Of a DNA stretch of 64,000 nucleotides, positions 56,341 to 64,000 are shown one piece after another (positions within the stretch are counted from its first letter, which is position 1; each line of letters opens with the position of its first letter). The translations under genes and the position numbers were made by a program. This DNA comes from Lunularia cruciata. Lineage: Eukaryota; Streptophyta; Marchantiopsida; Lunulariales; Lunulariaceae. The notes beneath the pieces were generated by a model. That model made no database searches and was not told where the DNA came from. It worked only from the letters and a program-made list of their open reading frames with translations. Location: NCBI GenBank assembly GCA_948567375.1, contig OX419756.1:72244333-72308332 (forward strand), written 5' to 3'.

Positions 56341-59300
56341 ATCAACCAATCTACTACAATAGGACATGGTGGATCATAAAATTGAGGTTCTTGCAAAGAA
56401 TCCACTAATCTATAAAGCTCTATTGGCTCCTAATGAGCTTGGATAATTCAAAGGCCAAGTGGAAGAATTTTTGGAGAAAGGATCTACCCAACCAAGCATG
56501 ACCTTGTATGGAACTCTAATTCTTTTGTGAAGAAAAAGGATATAAGTATGAGGATACGTGTTTACTATTGTGCACTCAATAAAAAATTCATCAAGAACAA
56601 GTATCCATTACCTAGAATGGATGAATTATTTGATCAACTTCAAGGCAATAAGAACTTCACTAAGGTCAATTGACAATGTAGATATAATAAATCATGGATT
56701 ATAAATGTATTATCTTACACCAATTTGGAACAAGCTATGTCATTTGAGTATATGGTGATGCCATTTGGTCAAGTTAAAAAAATCTATCTTTATGTTCTTA
56801 GATGATATTTTTTACTATAATAAAACCTTAGATGATCATGAAATAAACCTTTACCTATCTTCCAAGTTCTAAGAGAAAATGAACTATACATAAAAGCTTC
56901 AAAACATAAGGTTTATAATTTAAGGTTGATAACTTATACCATATTAGTGCAAAGCATTCAACTTATGAATGACAAGATAGAATTCTCCAAAATTAGTGCA
57001 TTTGATGAGTAAATTCAACAAAGGATAGGCAGAAGATAAGGAATCATTGCAGTCTAGGTACTAGGCCTAACTGAAACTCCTGAAAGGAAATCAATTAGAT
57101 ACCACATTCCAAATCAATTATTTTTCCATTACAAATATACAACTCCAACCCTATATGGAAATACTTGAGGTTTTTATCTCCTTGTTGAAAAATCAAGTCA
57201 CTCATATGGGAAGAACTCTAGAAACAGTGATGACAATGTTTCCAACATCAACCCAAGTCATTCCTCCTCTCACCCTTCACCTCTTGAAGACCACCTCAAA
57301 AACCTAGCCCTTGTAGTACTTTGCCTTCTTCTCCTACAAGAATTTCTACAAATACGTCCCACCAATACATCCCACCACCATCTCTTTCGAAATAGGATGC
57401 TCTTGGCTAAAATTTCCTTGCAACAACCACAATTTGCAACAATTCTTCTTACTCAAAATCAATCATTTTTTCAAATCCTTACCCCATATAGTGTTTACTT
57501 CTTGAAATTTTCTCCAACTTCTCTATGTTCTCCATGCAAAGATTTACTCTCAGCTACACTTCACACTCAAGAGTAGAACACAAAACTTTTTTTAGTTTTT
57601 CTCAATAATTCATACAAGATTGAATAAAGTAGTGCATGGAAGAAGTCTAAGCACTCCTCTATAAAAAATGCCTACATGCTAAATCATTGATAAGATTATT
57701 GTTAATCATAAAATTATATGAAAAATTTCTACACAAGCACTAAGACAAAATTCAAACACAATGAATCAACTATTTCTATCATGTTTATATTGGTAAAAAT
57801 TATAATTTCCATCTAATGATGATGGGATATATAAATCATTTTTTCATTATGGTGAGAGCATCAAGGACATAATAAATGAGGAGGTCAGAGATGGGATGTA
57901 GGTGTTATGCTGATTTAAATATTATTCATTTATATCCATTCATATCAAGATTGATCAAAAGTCTATAATAAGCATATCCACAATTGGTTTCAACTATGAG
58001 ACAAAGAGAATCTTTGTGTTGCCTAACTCTTTCATGTTATAAGATATAACCATTGGAAACTCAATAGTTACTTCTTTATCCTAAGGTGACCTAGTGCCAA
58101 AATTTGTACCATTGCTTAAATAGAGCAAGAGCCTTGGAAAATTTGTAAGGCTTCATTAAATTCCATTTTAGACGTTTCAAATCCTTTACTAGGCTTGCAC
58201 AAGCAGTAACATCCATCCCAAGCAAAGACAAACATTGAAAATAAAGGATAGCTCAAGAGTTTGCTTTCCAAGCTTTGAAGGATACATTATTGAATGCATT
58301 TAACCTCAAGTAGTACAATCCAAGTAAGCCAATCAAGTTGGGTATAGATGCATACATTTTAATGTTCTTAAGAGGCATCTCATATAGTCTTATATGCAGA
58401 ATTTGTGCCCTACTTATCCATGCTCCCAAAAATTGCTCTTTAATTAAAAAAAGCAAAGCTTGAGCTTGAGAAGCCTTTAGACTTAGAGGTCCATAAAACT
58501 TGCTAGGATAAGCTTTATTATTAAACCAAACAAAAACAACTAGAGCTAAAATCAAAAGGAGTAATTGATGGAATTGATCAATGGGATTGGGAGGATGGAT
58601 GGTACCCAATTGATTTTTTCTCTCAAAAGTTACTAACAAAAAATTAAGATCACAATAAAATGAATAAAGAGGAGGTTCCATTGTATTTGATACTAAGTAC
58701 TAGAAGCATTACTTGCAAGAAGGTAAGAAGTTGTGGTTGAGATAGACCTTTGGTGTGTTTGGAGACATAAGAGAATCTATACAAAAAATAAATCCAATGT
58801 GTTAAGAAATGAAAGAATTCAACATGTAGATTTTATATGTGGAAAAGAAAAGCAACTTGTAGATGCCTTTACCTACAAATCAAGAGTAAATAGTAAATAG
58901 AATAAAAAAATTCATTTTTCATTGTAAGAAACACTAATACAAGTAATAAAATAACAAGAAGCAAATAATAAGGTATTTCATTCCAAGCAAGGTACCAAAA
59001 TTCATAGCTGGTTTTTGAAGAAAGAAGAATTTAGATCCTAAAAGCAAAGTTATGCATATTGGTGTTGATTGAATATTGTAACTCAATCTTTGCTAGTCAT
59101 ATTGGAGCAAGAGGACACTTAAAGCACAACATTAAATCCACATTTTAGCCAAAGATGCAAGAAAAAGTAACCATGTATATTAGGAGTTGTTTGGCAATTA
59201 GCAAAACAAACCTCTTAATCAATAGCCTTGGTTTAAGAGTTGTCTTTTTGTTCCTCAACCAAGATGAGAATACATGATTATAGACTCCATCTATGTGTTA

Positions 59301-60345
59301 TCTATATATCCTATATCTTTGATTCTAATGTTGTCTTTGGGGATAAACTTGATAAGATGATACATGTTAAATTTACAATCAAAGATTTTTTTGTTTCTAT
59401 GTTTGCTTGCATCTTTATAGATTTTACCTTCTCCCAATATGGAATTTTTAGAGTACTCATAAGCATGAGAAGAAATCTAGACACAAGTAAGCTTTTGAGA
59501 ACTTTGTTTTGCAGTTTTAGAAACAAAGTTAGACATGTTTTTTGGTTATCAACATTAAATTAATAGGCAAAGAAAACCATAAAAGATATATTAAATAAAT
59601 ATATCATGAAGTAACTAGATACATGGGATATGTTATGACCTCTTGTTGAGTTTTAATACAACAACTCTATAAATACATTAACTAAAGTCATGCCGTTTTA
59701 CTTACTATATAGTAGCCATCCCTCTTCACAAACTTTCTTCACCATTATAAGTAAGGACATGTTTCATTCACACCAAATTTGCAACAATTGAAGAGTTTGT
59801 GGCTTGGATTCATCAAAGAGTTCAACATTCAAGAAGAAAAGTTGTTTAGTGCCAGATTTCATAGGCCAATTTTTCAAAGGAAATATGTCAATATGTATAG
59901 ATACATTTAATATGGAGTTCAAGCTAGAAGAGTAGGTATCCATTACTACTTCACCACATGTTACATTGGTCCATTGATCATCATAATATAAGTTGGCATA
60001 TTAAATTATTGTTTGGAGTTCCTATCTTATATGAAACTATTTCTTACATTCATATGAATCTTTTGAGGAAGTATGAGCTCCAATACATTGATAACTTCAT
60101 TTAAAAATAAGTATAAAAAAATACCTTACCTCTATTGAGCAAAAATCATTATGAGTTTGAGTTCAGGCAAATCTTATAAACACTTAGTTTTTGACCATTG
60201 CAAGATTTTGTACTTGGTACCATGGGATGAATATTCATTATATGAAGTGATGTTGGAACCTTCAACTTATCTAGCTCATGCAAAGTTAATAGTTCTAGAG
60301 TTTGAAGGATTACATGACAAAGACTTATTGAACTTGATGGAATGA
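56341..60345 (+). pseudogene. Relic of a Ty3/Gypsy chromovirus pol with chromodomain
   Basis: Domains occur in canonical Ty3/Gypsy order on the plus strand, with many stops and shifts. Reverse transcriptase is marked by ILFVKKKD near 56515, [17 protein letters not shown] near 56597-56650 and FLDDI near 56795. The RNase H/connection end shows VDFICGKEKQLVDAFTYKS near 58830-58885, like the family's GKENVVADALSR. Integrase-like sequence at about 59095-59560 includes a SQYGIFRVLISMRR-like segment (family HGIPKxIISDRD). A chromodomain at about 60205-60320 reads YLVPWDEYS...LEPSTYLAHA, like YLVKWKGY...WEPExNLxNA. The chromodomain places it among chromoviruses. The RT to RNase H spacing (about 2 kb) is too long, so something was probably inserted there. 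Confidence 0.75.
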
Positions 60346-61194
60346 GCTTTGAAATGAACAATCTATGGTTAGTAAGAACTAGAGTTTAAGTTCTTATTAG
60401 TCAAGGCTGTTGACCAGTAAAAAAGGTAGTAAAACTCTTTAAATAAAGCTAAATGTAAAATTTTGGGTGAAGTCAAGAGTAGCTTGTGAGTGAAGTTAAG
60501 TGTAGACTTTTAGGTGAAGTGAAAAATGACTTTTGATGAAATTTTAAGTGTAGTTGATGAAGCCTTAAGTACATCTTATCTGTTTTGATACATTTGGGAG
60601 AAAGTTTTAGTTCCTTTTAGATTATATTTAGTGTAGTTAAAGACTTCTAAAATAAAATTCCAAGCCTATTGGATAGCAACAAACCATAAAGAAAGAAAGA
60701 AAGATTAAGGATCATGGATCTATCTATGTAGATTTTAGTAGGTCAACTTTGAAGGTTAGTACTATTGAGCTTAGTGAAAATTTCCAAAAATAAAAATATT
60801 TGGCATCTCTATCCATGGAGCTTGATAATGTAGCTTTCACCTAGTGGAAATTTCCAAAATTCATTGGGTTTGATCTTTGTAACTGTGTGCTTGGAAGTAT
60901 AACTCAATGGGTGTAGCTTGATTCTTAGTCTACAGCTAAGTAACTTAGTGTAACCTCTAAATTTGACAAATTTGGCCATTCTACACAATTCAACCAACTC
61001 ACAACTATCAAAATAATTTATAGCTCTAAATTGTAAATTTACTTTCATAACATTCACCATTAAACTTATTTTCCACATGTGTCTCTTGTACTTGGCAAGT
61101 TCTTTGAGGTTCTTATTGGCATTTCTAATACATTGTACCCAATGCCTTTTCTAGTACACAAATTTGCAAAATCCATTCATAAAAGCTTGATATA
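60346..61194. other. AT-rich spacer with AAGTGTAG/GTGAAGT word repeats
   Basis: Bases 60460-60590 repeat words such as GTGAAGTTAAGTGTAGACTTTTAG in degenerate form. No gene was recognised. Confidence 0.4.
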
Positions 61195-61932
61195 TGTAAT
61201 ACCAAGAGCTAGCCATATGATCTAGATGTGAAATTTGGTTTGGTAACATCTAAAATGATTTTATACATGATGGTCAAAATAGATAAGATAGAAATATCAC
61301 CAAAAGAGTACTTCTACTAATAGTGTAGAAACCGAAATAGACTTGAGAACCTTAGAACCAATAGCTCAACATATGATTTAAAGGTGAGAATTGGTTTGGT
61401 AACATCTGAAAGGATGTTACACATGATGGACTAAACAGATCAAAAAGAAGTATCACCAAAAGGGGACTTCTTCTAATAGAGTAGAAACCAAAATATGCCT
61501 GAAATCTTTGAAGGCAATTTCAGAGGCCTAAACGGATGAATTAGGCCTTGAAAACGTGCAGATTCCTCCCCAACAAAGGACAGGTTGGCCTTACCTCCCC
61601 TCTTCTTTGTCTCATTGAGAGCTTTCCAATGGTACCTTACTCACGTGATTCTGAGATTCCTACAAGAATATTCCCTAAAAGATTCCCCCCGGTCAAAGCT
61701 TGTTTGACCAACCAGATAGGACCTAGACCAGACATGTCACCCATCCAAGTAAGTAATCCAAGGGTTGATCTTGCTGACATGTCACCTATCTTTGTCCCTA
61801 ATCCTATGGTGGAGCTTCATTGGAAGAAATCCTCTTTGTCTATATAATAAAGAGAAGGTGCTCCTTTGGGGCACCGAATGTTTGAGTGTGCAATTTGTGT
61901 TTTCTCTCTTCTCTTGTCCTCTGAGTATTACA
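61195..61932 (+). mobile_element. Solo LTR with internal duplication
   Basis: It begins TGTAATACC and ends GTATTACA at 61932, giving 7-bp terminal inverted repeats (TGTAATA/TATTACA). ATATA flanks both ends (61190-61194 and 61933-61937); because the DNA is AT-rich this is weaker evidence than at 1350. The TATA-like run and AATAAAGAGAAGGTGCTCC lie at 61841-61865. A block of about 156 bases is duplicated in tandem (61201-61356 and about 61357-61510), which explains why this copy is longer than the 534- and 586-bp copies. Confidence 0.75.
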
Positions 61933-64000
61933 ATATATCTTAGCATAAAATACATAGATATTACTTACAAGGTTTTTTATCTTAATCTCACATCTCAAGA
62001 ATTATTAAAGCTATTATCTTGTTTAATTGTATTAGTTGGTATATTTGAATGTACCTTGATTATTAATAGAATTTTAAATATTGGATTTTCATCTTGTGTT
62101 TATGTTTATTGGTTGCAAATTTTTGTTGATTCTATTACCTAAGATATTTCAATCCTTAGTTTACTTTCTACATTTGGTTGTAGTTACTTAGAAACTAGGT
62201 CAAATTCTTGGTTCCTAGTTCTTAGTTCCTCATCACTTACTTTCCATTGGCTCTGGTGATGTTAGTCCATTTGAGGTTTCTTGAGTTTCTTTATGCATGA
62301 ATTTTATTTTTTTGTTTAAGATTTTCAACTGAAGTTCTAGATATGGTGCAGATTTAAGCTTTGATATTTGGAATCTATCTTTCTTTGAAATAGGATTTAC
62401 ATCACCGATAGTTAAGTTAGATTACATGATATTTAAAAAACCTATATAAAGTAAATTTATTAAAAGCATGTATAGAATAATTTATTTCCTTTCAACCCTT
62501 TGGAACCTACCAAAATTTGAATAATTTGAGGAAAAATGAATCAAGGCTTTTTTCTCATATTGAGATTTCCTTCACATGCAAGCAATGATTAAAGGACTTG
62601 AAGAACTCACATACTTAGAGTCTTCATCTTTCAAGGTTGTTTCCTTGTAGCAACCAAGTTTAAGAGAACTTGAATTATATAAAGGAAATCTATATGAGGT
62701 GTCTCTTATTAAGAAATCAGACATCAAATAAAGAATCCAAAGGTCCTTTATTAGTTTTGTAAAGGACCTAAAGAAGAGACAAGAGGAATACTAATTTTCT
62801 CTCATAAAAATGTTATCTGAGCATTTAAAAGGTCTTAGAAGTAGACAAATATTTCATCTTGCAAAAAATTGGATAAGAAAGGAATAGCATCCTAAGGGTG
62901 GTTTAGAAGCATAACTTGGGTGTATTCTTTATTATGTGATCTTTGGAGTACTTTTATGTTTAAAATGTTTCAATTTTTCTTTATACTAAGCTAATATCTT
63001 ATTTCAGTAGTAGCACTTAGTATATAGTAAGTACCATAAACAAAAACTTATATTCAAGGAAAAAGTAGCACAACTACCAATGATAGGTCTAGACACAATT
63101 TCCTATCTATAGGTTCCACAACTAGGCATAATAAGCAATTGTTACTTATAACAACCATGCATAAATTCATGTTTGATCCTCTTTAGGTGATTTTGCTTGT
63201 AAATGAAGAAAATGAACTTAGCATACCTTGTTATAATCTCATCCAAACGGCATAACTACATCTAAGAGAAATTTCCTCACCAAAGGTGGTTGCTCTTTAG
63301 ATTACAAAATTCTCTTATTAATTGCTCTAGATGATTTTGAAACTATTGTTGCACCTTCATCTTTGGTAATTGCTGAGATGGTTACAAGAAAAAATAGCAC
63401 TAACATTCCCACTTTACTAATTCAACATTCACTTATAACTCCTTGATACAAAGTCTAGCAAACTTGAGCTCAGACTTTCTCAAAGCCAACTCCTCATTCT
63501 TTGTCTTTTAGACCTAATGAATAAGTTATTTGGATTTTAACTTTAATGCTCCTAATGCTTTATGCTCTCTCCTCCACTCAAAGTCATGCAACTCCAAATT
63601 TATCTCTAATGGACCATATTTCTTTAAAGATTCTCATAATTGTGATATAAGCTCTAATGCTAAACAAATTGCACTTGTAAATTATTGGTTGGCTCTCATT
63701 TTTCTTCTACATATCTTCAATCTTGTCATTCAGCTTGCACTCTAGGTTCCAAATTGCATGTAGAATGGTCTTTTTTACATCTAAATCTATCTAAATCAGT
63801 TTTACAAGTACTTTTGAATTTACTTTTAAATTCAAGTACTTTACATTTTCCTCACAAGTTGTACCTAATCTTGAACATTTGGTCATTTTTTTGCGTTCAA
63901 CAAAAAAGAGATGGATACAAAGAGATCTAAAAATGGAGTGACCATTTCTTTTAGGCCCTCTAATACTAACTCTCACAAAGACATTCTTAGCATTGCCAAA
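61933..64000. other. AT-rich region to the window end, no gene recognised
   Basis: Short open frames (up to 125 codons, one extending out of the LTR at 61765-62142) carry no recognisable motif. Probably decayed transposable-element DNA. Confidence 0.4.

Noticed and set aside
58253-58681. A 142-codon hydrophobic minus-strand open frame
   Set aside because: It sits inside the interval between chromovirus RT and RNase H, has no recognisable domain, and its Leu/Phe-rich content fits AT-rich chance sequence. It could belong to a nested insertion, but this cannot be shown.
53884-61932. The LTRs at 53884 and 61195 as the two ends of one retroelement enclosing the chromovirus domains
   Set aside because: They are in opposite orientations, each has its own flanking duplication, and no polypurine tract precedes 61195; they are better read as separate solo LTRs.
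1-64000. CRISPR arrays, operons, bacterial promoters or terminators
   Set aside because: The window is eukaryotic: spliceosomal introns, plant kinesin, ciliary genes and plant-type retroelements. No spaced short-repeat array was seen.

Overview
The window is nuclear DNA of a land plant that very probably makes swimming (flagellated) sperm. It carries a chloroplast-movement kinesin of the plant-specific KAC type next to two genes needed only by cilia, IFT88 and CFAP57; flowering plants and conifers have lost ciliary genes. The short spliceosomal introns (about 60-900 bases) and modest gene density suit a bryophyte (liverwort or moss) better than a fern, but I cannot name the species.

Layout. 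Bases 1-5,700 are AT-rich and transposon-rich: an LTR family with a well-bounded solo LTR, and a dead PIF/Harbinger transposase. Bases 5,700-21,800 are of more balanced composition: repeats, then an ARF-type GTPase on the plus strand (11,153-12,152) and an intronless KAC kinesin on the minus strand (16,385-20,107). Bases 21,880-24,000 are an AT-rich block with nothing recognisable. Bases 24,000-28,200 hold unassigned open frames, the best at about 27,485-28,159. Bases 28,661-47,413 contain two minus-strand ciliary genes in tandem: CFAP57 (22 exons reconstructed) upstream and IFT88 (13 exons) downstream. From about 48,400 to the end the DNA is AT-rich again, with a decayed Ty3/Gypsy chromovirus (RT, RNase H end, integrase, chromodomain), two more solo LTRs of the same family and several palindromes.

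How the genes relate. IFT88 is a core IFT-B protein of intraflagellar transport and CFAP57 is an axonemal inner-arm dynein-associated protein; both would act in assembling or driving the sperm flagellum, so their adjacency is notable. KAC and the ARF-like GTPase act in chloroplast positioning and (by family) membrane traffic, with no evident link to the ciliary pair.

The exon maps were built by hand from frame continuity, splice-site dinucleotides and remembered family similarity; no alignment or transcript data were available.
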